Shown: positions 50,979 to 60,455, counted from the first letter of the stretch. The stretch: 64,000 nucleotides of DNA from Oscillospiraceae bacterium (GCA_003538135.1 DPOR01000013.1:258118-322117); one strand, 5' to 3'. Program-made: numbers and translations. Notes: a model not told the origin generated them from the sequence alone.

Positions 50979-52238
50979 ATGACTTTTGAATCAATGTCTA
51001 AAAAGGAGCTCGAAGAACTCCGCTCACGGCTCTTGGAAAAATATAACAGCTTCAAGGCTAAAGACCTAAAGCTCGATATGTCCAGAGGCAAGCCCTGCAC
51101 GCAGCAGCTCGACCTCTCAATGGATATGCTCAAGATAAACGACGTCAAATCGTCAACGGGACTTGAATGCAGAAACTACGGTATTCTTGACGGAATCCCC
51201 GAATGCAAGGCGATTTTCTCCGAGATGCTCGAGGTCGAGGATAAAAACGTTATCGTTATGGGCAACTCCAGCCTCAATGTCATGTTTGATTTTATCGGGC
51301 AGTGCATGACTCACGGTGCGGGCGACAAGCCGTGGATGCAGCAGGGGAAGATAAAATTCCTTTGTCCCGTTCCCGGCTACGACAGACACTTTGGTATCTG
51401 CGAATATTTCGGTATTGAAATGATAAATGTTCCTCTCACGAAGGACGGCCCCGATATGGAAAAAGTCGAGGAGCTTATAAAAGACAGCAGCGTAAAGGGT
51501 ATGTTCTGCGTCCCGAAATACTCCAATCCCGACGGAATAACATATTCGGACGAGACAGTCCGCCGTATAGCGGCTCTCAAGCCCGCCGCAAAGGATTTCA
51601 GAATAATTTGGGATAACGCCTATATCGTTCATGATCTCAGAGAGACGCCCGACAAGCTTCTAAACATTTTCCCCGAATGCGAGAAAAACTCTACCGAGGA
51701 TATGCTTATAGAGGTTGTCTCAACTTCGAAGGTTACTTTCAGCGGCGCAGGTATAGCCGCACTTGCCGCTTCGGACAAGAACGTTGCGATGATAAAGGAC
51801 CGCATGAAGATGCAGACCATCGGCTATGATAAGATAAATCAGCTTCGCCATGCGAAATTCCTGAAGAATATGGACGGAGTCAGAGCACATATGAAAAAGC
51901 ACGCCGAAATAATCGCGCCGAAGTTTGACGCTGTTCTCAAGGCATTCAATGAGGAGCTCGGCGGCAAAGGCATCGCCGAATGGACTAACCCCAACGGCGG
52001 ATATTTCATCAGTCTCAATGTTATGAACGGCTGCGCCAGGAGGACGGTTGAGCTTTGCAGGGAGGCCGGCGTTGTGCTCACTCCCGCAGGCGCCACCTAT
52101 CCCTACGGAAAGGACCCCGACGATTCAAACATTCGTATCGCGCCGACCTTCCCGCCCGTTGAGGAGCTTGAACTTGCGGTTGACCTGCTCTGCACAAGCG
52201 TTCAGCTTGCGGCCGCGGAAAAGCTTCTTGCAGAATAA
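50979..52238 (+). CDS. aspT: Aspartate aminotransferase, AspT type (PF12897-like)
   Basis: A fold-type I PLP aminotransferase of 419 residues. The segment LKLDMSRGKPCTQQLDLS near the N terminus, the EVVSTSKVTFSGAGIAAL stretch with the Schiff-base lysine, and NIRIAPTFPP with the carboxylate-binding Arg near the end mark the AspT subgroup (class Ic), which transfers amino groups between aspartate and 2-oxoglutarate. Start ATG 50979 has GGAGGA upstream. Single gene with its own promoter and a terminator at 52249. Confidence 0.88.
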   Translation: MTFESMSKKELEELRSRLLEKYNSFKAKDLKLDMSRGKPCTQQLDLSMDMLKINDVKSSTGLECRNYGILDGIPECKAIFSEMLEVEDKNVIVMGNSSLNVMFDFIGQCMTHGAGDKPWMQQGKIKFLCPVPGYDRHFGICEYFGIEMINVPLTKDGPDMEKVEELIKDSSVKGMFCVPKYSNPDGITYSDETVRRIAALKPAAKDFRIIWDNAYIVHDLRETPDKLLNIFPECEKNSTEDMLIEVVSTSKVTFSGAGIAALAASDKNVAMIKDRMKMQTIGYDKINQLRHAKFLKNMDGVRAHMKKHAEIIAPKFDAVLKAFNEELGGKGIAEWTNPNGGYFISLNVMNGCARRTVELCREAGVVLTPAGATYPYGKDPDDSNIRIAPTFPPVEELELAVDLLCTSVQLAAAEKLLAE

Positions 52239-52248
52239 ATTCGATAAG

Positions 52249-52275
52249 AGAGCTGTCTTTATGACGGCTCTTTTT
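52249..52275. terminator. Terminator shared by convergent aspT and Card1-like genes
   Basis: AGAGCTGTC (52249-52257) pairs with GACGGCTCT (52263-52271) with one G-U pair, followed by TTTTTATTTT on the plus strand. It overlaps the end of the minus-strand gene that stops at 52274. Confidence 0.75.
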
Positions 52276-53527
52276 ATTTTATGAGATTGCCGTATTCCGG
52301 CTCATCTTTCCAGATATACCTGTCCTCCGCTATCTCTATGAGGCGTTCGGTAACAAGTCTGTTCTTTATGTCGTCTCCGTCAATTATATAGACTCCGAGG
52401 GCTTTTGCTTTGTTATAAATCGGCATATCCTTGTCTATTGTGTGAGTGCAGGCGAAAACCGCGTGCCCCTCTCCGCCGCTCATACGCATGGCCTGGGGGT
52501 ATATCTCGTCTATATGCTTCATGTCCGGCGCGCATGTCTTGCAGGATATGAACAGCGGCTCTATGCCGTTTATTGCGATAACGTCTATCTCATTGCTCGC
52601 GGGTCTGTATATCGTCGTCCTGTCGTGACGTATGCGGCTGTATTCCCAGTTGTATTTGACGCGCGAGCGCACACTGCTGAATTTTCCGGTGGTAACGGCG
52701 CAGAGATGAATAAACAGCTCGAGAAACGCTCCCACATCGGTCAGATAGTGCCGAAAAGCCTTATCGCAGTAGCTGAATATGCACTCGCCGTTCTCGTGAT
52801 ATTTAAGCTCCGTTATCCCGCCGCAGCGCTCAAGGGACATGAGAATTGCGTCGTTTCTTGTAATTTGTTTGCCGTTGACTCCGATGTGCTCGGGAGCGCG
52901 GACTTTCAGCGGTACGGTGCCGTTAGGCTCGCAGGCGGGGCTGACCTTCTGCAAGAACTGAACGTGCGGCACCCATGAGCCGATGTTTTCAAGATAGATG
53001 TTCCAGATGTCGAGAACCTTTGACCAGAAAGCACCGAAGTCGTCTTTGTGTTCGCTGAAATCCTCGCTTTCCGTAACGCTTCCGCCGCTGACATTGAAAA
53101 AATCCTCGCAGTCGAGCAGCCCGAATATATTCGCCCTCATAGCGGGCTCGTATTCGCTTATATTTGCGTATCTTTTTGTCCGTTTGTTGTATGCGATAAG
53201 CGGCACTCCGAGTCTCACTGCCGCCATTCCCGCTGCGAGCAGGGCAATATCCTTGCCGCCCGTCACGTCGACCACGCAGTCGGGATTTTCGGCTATTATC
53301 TTTGCAAGCGTGCCGTTCACCTCGTCGATGTTCTCCATGTCGGCGCTTATATACTCAATCTCCGGATTTTCGCCGCGGCTTTTGAAAAAGCGCACGTAGT
53401 CACGCCGGCTCTCTTCAACTTGCAGGGGGTCTGCGCCGAAAAATATCAGCTTTTCCGGCTTAAACGCAACGGAGGCCAGCACATTCAGAATGGGCGATTC
53501 ATCAAAAAGTTCAATAAGTGTTTTCAT
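52274..53527 (-). CDS. Card1/Can2-like CARF plus PD-(D/E)XK protein (DUF1887)
   Basis: A 417-residue protein with an N-terminal Rossmann-like CARF-type domain (about residues 1-140; the DVTGG-K motif at 87-92 matches the nucleotide-ring contact of CARF proteins), a middle winged-helix-like part (about 220-260), and a C-terminal restriction-endonuclease-like domain (about 265-400). The nuclease core has GAFLELF, NEID with Asp315 and FISCK with Lys330; Ser328 takes the place of the Glu usual in E-x-K. CARF nucleases of this type are switched on by cyclic oligoadenylates in type III CRISPR defence, yet no cas gene or array is in the window. It is transcribed alone from its own promoter. Confidence 0.83.
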   Translation of the reverse strand: MKTLIELFDESPILNVLASVAFKPEKLIFFGADPLQVEESRRDYVRFFKSRGENPEIEYISADMENIDEVNGTLAKIIAENPDCVVDVTGGKDIALLAAGMAAVRLGVPLIAYNKRTKRYANISEYEPAMRANIFGLLDCEDFFNVSGGSVTESEDFSEHKDDFGAFWSKVLDIWNIYLENIGSWVPHVQFLQKVSPACEPNGTVPLKVRAPEHIGVNGKQITRNDAILMSLERCGGITELKYHENGECIFSYCDKAFRHYLTDVGAFLELFIHLCAVTTGKFSSVRSRVKYNWEYSRIRHDRTTIYRPASNEIDVIAINGIEPLFISCKTCAPDMKHIDEIYPQAMRMSGGEGHAVFACTHTIDKDMPIYNKAKALGVYIIDGDDIKNRLVTERLIEIAEDRYIWKDEPEYGNLIK

Positions 53528-53564
53528 ATTATGCTCCGAATAATAAAACAGCTTTTATATATTG

Positions 53565-53593
53565 ATTATAGCATTGTCGGACGGAAATATCAA
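53565..53593 (-). promoter_or_regulatory. Promoter of the Card1-like gene
   Basis: On the minus strand TTGATA (53588-53593), a 17-base spacer and TATAAT (53565-53570) preceded by TGC make an extended -10 promoter 38 bases before the start. Confidence 0.75.
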
Positions 53594-53620
53594 TTATTTG
53601 TTTATATTGACTATACTTAA

Positions 53621-53649
53621 TTGACTTTTCGGCGCTTTAAATTTAAAAT
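53621..53649 (+). promoter_or_regulatory. Promoter of the six-hairpin-toroid-like gene
   Basis: TTGACT (53621-53626), 17-base spacer, TAAAAT (53644-53649), 31 bases before ATG 53681. It is divergent from the Card1-like promoter. Confidence 0.6.
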
Positions 53650-53680
53650 ATACATATATGGAATTTACGGAGGACTTATA

Positions 53681-55705
53681 ATGAGCAAAAAAAAGAAAAA
53701 GCCGCTCATGGCGATGATATCTTCGGCGTATTTCAAAATACATACAAAAAATTTCCTGACGTTCAGGCGGGGTGCCGCGGGAAAGCATAATTACGCCTGC
53801 CGCAAATATCCGGGCTACGTATCCGTGTTCGGCTGGGAGGGCGACAAGGACGCGCCCATTGCGTTTATCGACGGCTCCTATCTGCTTCGGGACAGGAAAA
53901 ACACGCTCATAACGTTCGGATTATCCGATGTCGAGGGAAAAATCGAGTGGTTTAACAAGGAGGGCTGGCTTCCGTGCCTCGTCAGCAAATACCGCGCAGG
54001 CGGATTTGATTGCACGGTTGAGAGCTTTGCGGATATTTTTGAAAAAGGCGAAAACAAGTTCGAGATTGCCTATTCGAGAATGACGCTTAAAAATATCGGC
54101 GGAAAGACTTTGAATATACCTCGTGTTTCAAAGCTGCTTATCCCGCTCGGTGAGCAGCCGGATTGTTTAAAACCCGGCGAGATTGCAGTGCTTGATTATG
54201 CCGTCGGCGCAGACCGCTTCGGCGGAAAATATGCCTATCCCGAGGACAGTGAAATAATATCCGCGGGCGGTTTCGATGAGCACTATGAGCGTATGAAGGC
54301 CTATTGGACAAAGCGCATGGAACCGCTTGCAAAGATAGACGAGCTGCCGGACGGCAAGCTCACAGACGCTTACAGGGCGGGATATGTCTATACCATGATA
54401 GTTAAGGACGGTTACTGTCTGCACGTCGGCGAGAACGGCTACGACAGGGTATTCGACCACGATGTTCTGGGTATAATGGCATCGCTTTTGACAATAGGAG
54501 ACTTCAAATATTTCGACGAATATTCAAAGACAATATTGAAGTTTGCGCAGTATCCCGATGCGGGGTGGAAATTCAGTTGGCCTTATGCATTATATCTGAT
54601 GAAAACAGGCGATAAAAAGCTGATTGAAGAACGCTTTGAGCAGATAAAGACAAACACCCGCAAAATATCCTCCGACAGAGATTCAGAGGGAATAATGAAG
54701 CGCACCAACGCCATTGACAGCAACGGTCACTGGACTATTGACAACTGGTCGGCGCTGTTCGGGCTGAGTGCATATAAATATATCTGCGACAGATTGGAAA
54801 ACACGACGGAGAGCGAGTGGGCTCGGGAAGAATACGACAGTCTTCTTTCGTGCGTTGAAAAAAAGCTTGCAGAAACGAGCGAAAAATATAACCTCGACTA
54901 TATACCGATATCCATGGACGAGTCGAACGAATACGGGCAGCGCAGCGACCCGCATGACGCAAATTGGGGCTCTATGTTCCTCTTCGGCCGTTGGGGCTGG
55001 GACGGCTACCTTTTCGGCGCGGAGCAGGGAGACGGCATATCGGAAAAAATCGACAGCACGTATTCGCATATTTTTGAGTGCCGCAAAGATATAACCGATA
55101 ATCCCTATAACTTCGGCGGATATCCGCACGGATTATTCTGCAGCTCATATAACGCCGGCTACGGAAGCGCGGCACTCAGGGGCGAAAAATACCGCGACAG
55201 CGGCATAAAAGCGTATCAGTTTATGATTGACCGCGCTCAAAGCGGTCCGTTCAGCTGGTGGGAGGGCATAGGCTATCCGGAGCCCGACGGCGGCATATGG
55301 GCGAGCGGCGGCAGCGGCTTCGGCGGCGGCTCATGCCCGCATATGTGGGGACAGAGCACCGCGACAAAAGTCCTTTGGGATTCTCTCATCGTGCAAAAAT
55401 CAGACTCAACTCTGCTTATCGGCAGGGGAATTCCGCCCGAGTGGACGGAGAGCGGCAAAAGAACGGTTATCAGAGATTATCCCTTGAACGGCGGAAGTAA
55501 AATCGGCTTCTCGCTCGTTTCATCGGGTGATACATTAACCCTTACTCTGACCGGCGACGGCGCGGGCACATGTGAAACCGTGCTTGAGCTTATCGGGCTT
55601 CGCGGGAACATAGAGTCGGCAAACTGCGAGTATGACAACGAACGCGGAGCCGTTAATATCCCGAAAGGCGTGACACAGGTGACGGTAAGGAGAAAGGCTG
55701 AATGA
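53681..55705 (+). CDS. Putative six-hairpin glycosidase-fold protein, family unassigned
   Basis: A 674-residue protein without a signal peptide. An N-terminal beta-rich part (about 1-190) leads to a helical region with repeating aromatic/Gly motifs, for example RVFDHDVLGIMASLL, AGWKFSWPYALYL, GHWTIDNWSALFG, NWGSMFLFGRWGWDG and GPFSWWEGIGYPEPDG, and a small C-terminal beta domain. This is the build of alpha/alpha-toroid glycoside hydrolases or phosphorylases acting on sugars; acidic residues in DHD, DN and WEG are candidate catalysts. I cannot place it in a numbered family. Start ATG 53681 has GGAGG. A DUF1294 gene overlaps its stop. Confidence 0.65.
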   Translation: MSKKKKKPLMAMISSAYFKIHTKNFLTFRRGAAGKHNYACRKYPGYVSVFGWEGDKDAPIAFIDGSYLLRDRKNTLITFGLSDVEGKIEWFNKEGWLPCLVSKYRAGGFDCTVESFADIFEKGENKFEIAYSRMTLKNIGGKTLNIPRVSKLLIPLGEQPDCLKPGEIAVLDYAVGADRFGGKYAYPEDSEIISAGGFDEHYERMKAYWTKRMEPLAKIDELPDGKLTDAYRAGYVYTMIVKDGYCLHVGENGYDRVFDHDVLGIMASLLTIGDFKYFDEYSKTILKFAQYPDAGWKFSWPYALYLMKTGDKKLIEERFEQIKTNTRKISSDRDSEGIMKRTNAIDSNGHWTIDNWSALFGLSAYKYICDRLENTTESEWAREEYDSLLSCVEKKLAETSEKYNLDYIPISMDESNEYGQRSDPHDANWGSMFLFGRWGWDGYLFGAEQGDGISEKIDSTYSHIFECRKDITDNPYNFGGYPHGLFCSSYNAGYGSAALRGEKYRDSGIKAYQFMIDRAQSGPFSWWEGIGYPEPDGGIWASGGSGFGGGSCPHMWGQSTATKVLWDSLIVQKSDSTLLIGRGIPPEWTESGKRTVIRDYPLNGGSKIGFSLVSSGDTLTLTLTGDGAGTCETVLELIGLRGNIESANCEYDNERGAVNIPKGVTQVTVRRKAE

Positions 55706-55989
55706 AAAAGTATATTATCTTGGCGGCCGTATGCTGGTTTGCGGTCATATCTTTAGTCGGCGTAATTCTAACCGTCTATGACAAACGTATTGCGGGCAGC
55801 GGAAAGCGCCGCGTTCCGGAAGCCGCGCTTATGGCAGTCGGCTTGCTCGGCGCGGCAGGGCCGATGTACCTGACGATGAAAAAAATCCGCCACAAGACCA
55901 AGCATAAAAAATTCATGCTCGGACTTCCGGCGGAGGTTCTGCTGCATATTTTGATTATTGCCGCGGCGGTTTATTTCTCGTTGTCCTGA
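55702..55989 (+). CDS. DUF1294 small membrane protein
   Basis: A 95-residue protein with three hydrophobic segments. The motif DKRIAG...RRVPEAALMAVGLLGAAGPMY followed by IRHKTKHKKFMLGLP is the DUF1294 signature. The function is unknown. The start overlaps the preceding gene as ATGA, so the two are coupled. Its 3' end overlaps the convergent exonuclease gene by 19 bases. Confidence 0.85.
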   Translation: MKKYIILAAVCWFAVISLVGVILTVYDKRIAGSGKRRVPEAALMAVGLLGAAGPMYLTMKKIRHKTKHKKFMLGLPAEVLLHILIIAAAVYFSLS

Positions 55990-56855
55990 GCTGTTTCCTC
56001 GGCATTTTCCGGCGCTTCCGGTACGACGAGCGAGACTGTTTTCCTGATATCTATGCGGTCATAGTATTGCTTGAATCTAACTGCCACTCTGACTGTTCGG
56101 TCACAGTTCGGGCAGTAGTATCTGCTGCGGAAATACTGGTTTGAAAATGCCCACTGCTTAGTTTGCTCGCATTTTCCGGAGCAAATCTCGCATCTGTAGT
56201 CGAGAACGCTTTTGTCAATAAGCGGGCTGTGGATATTGCTTATCGGATGAGCCTTGAAAGAGAGACGCGCATAAAATTCGTCGTTGCATTCTCTGATATA
56301 CGGCTTGAACGCACTTTTTGAATAGACCTTTTTCAGGCATTCCGCGCTGAGAAGACTGTCATCGTAGGCTCTGTGATGCGAAAAAGCGCTCTCATCGACT
56401 CCGAGCTCCTGCGCGGCTGCAGAAAGGCCTATTTGCCGCGATTTCGGCGTTCCGAGAACGGATTGAATGTATGCCTGCATATCGGCGTAATAGCTCAAAA
56501 ACGGGATTGTATCAATGCCGTTTAAGTATTTATAGTTATCTATGAGCACTCGGATATCTCCGTCGCCCCAGGTGAGCAATATGCTTTCCGAGCCCACCCA
56601 ACGGCGAAAGCTTGAAAAGACTTTTGTGAACGGCTCGCCGCTTCTTACCTCTTCGTTTGTTATGTTTGTCAGCTCTTTGACGCTGCCGCGAAGCTTTTTG
56701 CCTATCTGCGGTTTGATGAGACACGAAAATTTGTCTTTAAAATTGAGATTTTCGTCGAGTTTGACCGCGCCTATCTCTATTATCTCGTTGATGAAACCCT
56801 TGGTTTTTCGCGCATAGGTGTTGTTCCATTCGAGATCCATGATTATAAAATCCAT
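55971..56855 (-). CDS. DnaQ-like (DEDDh) 3'-5' exonuclease with zinc-ribbon tail
   Basis: A 294-residue protein. The exonuclease part (about residues 1-190) starts MDFIIMDLEWNN with the Asp-x-Glu pair (7 and 9), has the middle Asp region TWGDGDIRVLIDN, and ends with SHHRAYDDSLLSAECL, the DEDDh His-x4-Asp. It resembles KapD/ERI-type sporulation or RNA exonucleases. After that lies a domain with CEIC-x3-C and CPNC, a likely zinc ribbon, and an acidic tail. ATG 56855 (AAAGGA upstream) is preferred to a start ten codons before. Substrate may be RNA; not certain. Confidence 0.82.
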   Translation of the reverse strand: MDFIIMDLEWNNTYARKTKGFINEIIEIGAVKLDENLNFKDKFSCLIKPQIGKKLRGSVKELTNITNEEVRSGEPFTKVFSSFRRWVGSESILLTWGDGDIRVLIDNYKYLNGIDTIPFLSYYADMQAYIQSVLGTPKSRQIGLSAAAQELGVDESAFSHHRAYDDSLLSAECLKKVYSKSAFKPYIRECNDEFYARLSFKAHPISNIHSPLIDKSVLDYRCEICSGKCEQTKQWAFSNQYFRSRYYCPNCDRTVRVAVRFKQYYDRIDIRKTVSLVVPEAPENAEETAQDNEK

Positions 56856-56991
56856 CAAAACATCCTTTGAATATATGTATTTCAAAATCCGAATTTTTGT
56901 TAAAAAACCATACAGTATTATATATTAAAACCGACTGCATTGCAAGTCAAAATAAACCTTTGTCATGTATCAGTTTTTTGCGTCCTTTAGA

Positions 56992-57020
56992 TTGATTTTC
57001 ATTTCTAAATGGGGTATTAT
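56992..57020 (+). promoter_or_regulatory. Promoter of metA
   Basis: TTGATT (56992-56997), 17-base spacer, TATTAT (57015-57020), about 48 bases before the start. The leader is too short for a SAM or T-box riboswitch. Confidence 0.6.
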
Positions 57021-57067
57021 ATAAAACGAGTATTCTACTATATACGTGAGCTAAAGGGAAGAGAAAT

Positions 57068-57982
57068 ATGCCTATAAAAATAGACAGTAATTTGCCGGCA
57101 CACAAGCTGCTGGAAAATGAAAATGTTTTTGTCATGACCGAGGAACGGGCTGTGTCGCAGGATATCCGCCCGCTGAAGATACTTATTCTCAACCTCATGC
57201 CGACAAAGATAGAGACGGAGACGCAGCTTTTGCGGCTGCTGAGCAACTCTCCGATTCAGGTTGAGGCGGAGCTGCTTCAAACGGCTACGCACGAAGTGAA
57301 GAATGTCTCCAAGGAGCATATGTTCAAGTTTTACAAGACCTTTGACGAGATAAAGGACGAACGCTTTGACGGAATGGTTGTCACGGGGGCACCGGTCGAA
57401 AATATGGAGTTCGAGCAGGTGGACTATTGGGACGAGCTCTGCCGAATATTTGAATGGAGCAAAACGAATGTATATTCATCGTTCTTTATCTGTTGGGGCG
57501 CACAGGCGGCGCTCTATTATAAATACGGGCTCAGGAAATATCGGCTTGACAGAAAAATGTTCGGCGTGTTCGAGCACGTATCGCTTGATACCTTTCATCC
57601 GCTTATGCGCGGACTTGACGACAAATTCTGGGTTCCTCATTCGAGGCATACCGAGGTTCGCCGCGGCGATATCGCGCTGATAAAGGATCTTCAGATACTC
57701 TCTTATTCCGAAAAAGCGGGAGTGCATCTGCTGTCCGATATGGAGTGCCGAAACTTCTTTTCGACGGGTCATTCGGAATATGACCGCGATACTCTTGCAA
57801 AGGAGTATTTCAGAGATGCCGAAAAGGGCTTGGATATAGACCTGCCGGAGAACTATTTTCCGGACAATGATCCCGCAAAAACGCCCGAGGTCAAGTGGCG
57901 CGGAGCGGCGAATATAATTTTTTCAAATTGGCTTAATTATTTTGTGTACCAGCGTACACCGTACGATTTGAGTACACTTTGA
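57068..57982 (+). CDS. metA: Homoserine O-acetyltransferase (MetA family, Glu111 form)
   Basis: First committed step of methionine synthesis from homoserine. The protein is 304 residues, with the nucleophile at Cys142 in [13 protein letters not shown] and the later His and Glu of the triad in HSEYDRDTL. In this family residue 111 sets the acyl donor: Gly means succinyl-CoA and Glu means acetyl-CoA. Counting residues puts Glu exactly at 111 in [10 protein letters not shown], so acetyl-CoA is the likely donor despite the usual name homoserine O-succinyltransferase. No other methionine gene is adjacent. Confidence 0.94.
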   Translation: MPIKIDSNLPAHKLLENENVFVMTEERAVSQDIRPLKILILNLMPTKIETETQLLRLLSNSPIQVEAELLQTATHEVKNVSKEHMFKFYKTFDEIKDERFDGMVVTGAPVENMEFEQVDYWDELCRIFEWSKTNVYSSFFICWGAQAALYYKYGLRKYRLDRKMFGVFEHVSLDTFHPLMRGLDDKFWVPHSRHTEVRRGDIALIKDLQILSYSEKAGVHLLSDMECRNFFSTGHSEYDRDTLAKEYFRDAEKGLDIDLPENYFPDNDPAKTPEVKWRGAANIIFSNWLNYFVYQRTPYDLSTL

Positions 57983-57999
57983 GAGAAAGGTAAATTAAA

Positions 58000-59199
58000 A
58001 TGGGAGATATTTACATATCTGGCAACGGAAAAAGACCTCAGGATACTCAGGATATCCCGATAACACCGCGCAGAGTCGATATAAACGACCTCGGTGCGCA
58101 GAACAGAAACGCGCAGCAGCCACAGCGTCGGGGACAGCAGCCCGACCCGCGCCGCGAACAGCGCAGACCTAATCCGGATAAGCAGCCTCAGCGCAGCAGC
58201 AACGGCGGTCAGCAGGGCGAAGAGCCGGCACGTAAAAAGCCGAAGAAGAAAAGCCGCGCCGCAAGAGCTCTTTTCATAGTTCTTCTGGTGCTTGTGCTTA
58301 TCGCTTCGAGTATATTCGGAGTCGTGTATGCCACGGCGAGCAAGATAGACTATAAGCCCGAGACGCATAAGGAGAATGTCTATGTTGATTCCTCGACCCT
58401 TATGCACGACAGCAAGGTTACTAATATTCTGCTTATCGGCGTTGACGGTTCAAGCTCCGATACTTCGCTTCGCTCGGATACAATGCTGATGATGTCTATC
58501 GACCGCAACAACAAGAAGATAAAGCTGACATCATTTTTGCGCGACACCTGGGCTGTTATTCCTTCGACAAAGGCCTATAACAAGCTTAACGCCGCCTGCG
58601 CATACGGCGGAGCGCAGCTCGTTATTGACACTATCGAGTATAACTATAATGTCAAGATAGACCACTATATGCTCGTCGGATTCGATATGTTCCAGACAAT
58701 AATCGATTCCGTCGGCGGAATAGATGTTGAAGTTACCGAGAAAGAGGCGCAGTTTATGCGCGCCACGGCGAGAGCGACGAGAGAGATACAGTCGGGTGAG
58801 AGCGTCCATATGAACGGCGCGCAGGCGCTTGTCTACTGCCGAATAAGAAAGCTTGATTCGGATTTCATGCGCACGCACCGCCAGAGAAAGGTCATAACCG
58901 CCTTGATAAAGAAGGCGGAAACCGCAAGTCCGCTGACTCTCAAGAAGCTTGCCGACACGGTGCTTCCGATGGTTCAGACCGATATTTCGCCCATGGAGCT
59001 TACAAAGCTTGTTTTCGGCGCGCCGAAATATATCGGATATGATATAAAATCCGAGCGCGTGCCGCATGAAAACACATGGAGCTCTCAGACCAAGAAAGGG
59101 CAGTCGGTCATAGTTACCGACTTTGATGCGAATATACAGTTCCTCAAAACGTATCTGTATTCTACCGATCCCGTTGAGGAGGACGAGACCGCAAGCTGA
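58000..59199 (+). CDS. LytR-CpsA-Psr family cell-wall glycopolymer ligase
   Basis: A 399-residue LCP protein that attaches teichoic acid or capsule polymers from lipid carrier to peptidoglycan. A long basic, Gln/Arg/Pro-rich cytosolic N terminus (about residues 1-85) precedes one membrane helix (about 87-108). The extracellular LCP domain begins at about 140 with [21 protein letters not shown] and has [12 protein letters not shown], the Arg-rich lipid phosphate contacts, and [21 protein letters not shown]. The cytosolic tail is longer than in most LCP proteins. GAAAGG lies before the ATG. Confidence 0.93.
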   Translation: MGDIYISGNGKRPQDTQDIPITPRRVDINDLGAQNRNAQQPQRRGQQPDPRREQRRPNPDKQPQRSSNGGQQGEEPARKKPKKKSRAARALFIVLLVLVLIASSIFGVVYATASKIDYKPETHKENVYVDSSTLMHDSKVTNILLIGVDGSSSDTSLRSDTMLMMSIDRNNKKIKLTSFLRDTWAVIPSTKAYNKLNAACAYGGAQLVIDTIEYNYNVKIDHYMLVGFDMFQTIIDSVGGIDVEVTEKEAQFMRATARATREIQSGESVHMNGAQALVYCRIRKLDSDFMRTHRQRKVITALIKKAETASPLTLKKLADTVLPMVQTDISPMELTKLVFGAPKYIGYDIKSERVPHENTWSSQTKKGQSVIVTDFDANIQFLKTYLYSTDPVEEDETAS

Positions 59200-59216
59200 T
59201 TCGAAAGGAGCATAAA

Positions 59217-59885
59217 ATGGATAAGACTGCACTTTACCCGCTGTCCTACGGCCTCTATGTTATAGGCGTAAAGAACGACTTCTGCGAGTTCGGCGGATGC
59301 GTTGTCGACGCGCTGATGCAAATATCAAGCGGAAACACGCCGCAGATAGCCGTCAGCTGCATGAAGAACAACAATACGCCGGCGATGATTAAAAAGTACG
59401 GCAAATTTACCGTCAGCGTCCTCGGCAGAGCGGTCGATCCGTTTGTGCTGTCCTGCTTCGGGTTTCAATCGGGCAAAAATTCCGATAAGTGGGCGGCTGT
59501 CGAGCATGATTTTGCCGACGGTCTCCCCGTGCTTAAAAAGGCAGTGTCATATCTTGTCTGCACCGTCAGCAAGGTGATAGAAGCGGATACACACATTTTA
59601 TTCATAGCCGATGTGACGGACTCTTTTAACGGAGAAAAGGACGAGCCTTTACTGTATGCCGATTATCATAAGGAGTACAAAGACAAGGCTCTGTCTGCCT
59701 ATAAGCTGCATTATTCGGAAGGCTCGAATCAAGAGACCGTGCCCGCGGCCGCGAGCGGCGGAGAAAAGTGGGTGTGCCCCGTTTGCGGATACGTTTATGA
59801 CGGCGAAATCCCATTTGAAGAGCTCCCCGATGATTGGAAATGTCCGTTATGCGGAGTGGAAAAGAGTCGGTTTACGAAGAAATGA
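59217..59885 (+). CDS. Flavin reductase-rubredoxin fusion protein
   Basis: A 222-residue protein with an FMN-binding flavin reductase domain (about residues 1-160, [16 protein letters not shown] and NNNTPAMI) joined through a flexible linker to a rubredoxin with cysteines at 187, 190, 209 and 212 ([15 protein letters not shown]). Fusions like this, known as high-molecular-weight rubredoxin in Moorella, pass electrons from NAD(P)H or other donors to flavodiiron oxidase or peroxide reductases, and so help anaerobes cope with oxygen. Ribosome site AAAGGAG. Confidence 0.92.
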   Translation: MDKTALYPLSYGLYVIGVKNDFCEFGGCVVDALMQISSGNTPQIAVSCMKNNNTPAMIKKYGKFTVSVLGRAVDPFVLSCFGFQSGKNSDKWAAVEHDFADGLPVLKKAVSYLVCTVSKVIEADTHILFIADVTDSFNGEKDEPLLYADYHKEYKDKALSAYKLHYSEGSNQETVPAAASGGEKWVCPVCGYVYDGEIPFEELPDDWKCPLCGVEKSRFTKK

Positions 59886-59909
59886 TTTCTGTTTTAGAAG
59901 GTGAGCAAT

Positions 59910-60455
59910 TTGGAGTATCACAAAAAAGTAACGCTCAAAGACGGCAGAGAATGTATTCTGAGAAACGGCACGGAGGACGACGCCCGTGAAGTTCTTGATA
60001 TTTTTAATCTGACCCATGCCGAGACGGATTTTCTGCTCTCTTATCCCGATGAGAACAGCTTTGATGTCAAGCAGGAGGGGGAGTTCCTCAGGGCGAAAAC
60101 CGAGAGCGACAACGAAATAGAAATAGTTGCGGTTATTGACGGCAGAATCGCCGGAACTGCGGGAATCACGGCGGTAGGAAGCCGATACAAAGTAAAGCAC
60201 CGTGCGGATTTCGGTATAGGCATCGCAAAGGAGTTTTGGGGACTCGGAATAGGGCGTGCGCTGACCGAGGCATGCATAGAATGCGCGGGAAAAGCGGGCT
60301 ACACCCAGCTTGAGCTTGAGGTTATGGCATCGAATTTTAACGCCGTTGCGCTCTATAAAAATGTCGGATTTACGGAATACGGCAGAAACCCCAGGGGCTT
60401 CAATTCGCGGACAGACGGATATCGTGAGCTTATCTATATGAAATTAGAGATGTAA
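59910..60455 (+). CDS. GNAT-family N-acetyltransferase
   Basis: A 181-residue acetyltransferase with the acetyl-CoA site FWGLGIGRALTEACIECA (R/QxxGxG/A form) and the closing LEVMASNFNAVALYKNVGFTEYGR motif. It resembles small-molecule or peptide acetyltransferases; the target is unknown. TTG 59910 is preferred because AAGGTGAG lies before it; GTG 59901 is an alternative that would sit within that ribosome site. Confidence 0.88.
   Translation: MEYHKKVTLKDGRECILRNGTEDDAREVLDIFNLTHAETDFLLSYPDENSFDVKQEGEFLRAKTESDNEIEIVAVIDGRIAGTAGITAVGSRYKVKHRADFGIGIAKEFWGLGIGRALTEACIECAGKAGYTQLELEVMASNFNAVALYKNVGFTEYGRNPRGFNSRTDGYRELIYMKLEM

Noticed and set aside
52239..53680. CRISPR array or cas genes beside the Card1-like gene
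   Set aside because: No direct repeats with regular spacers and no cas-like protein are visible near it or elsewhere in the window.
56886..57067. SAM or T-box riboswitch before metA
   Set aside because: The leader after the likely promoter is only about 40 bases and has no T-box or SAM core sequence or terminator.
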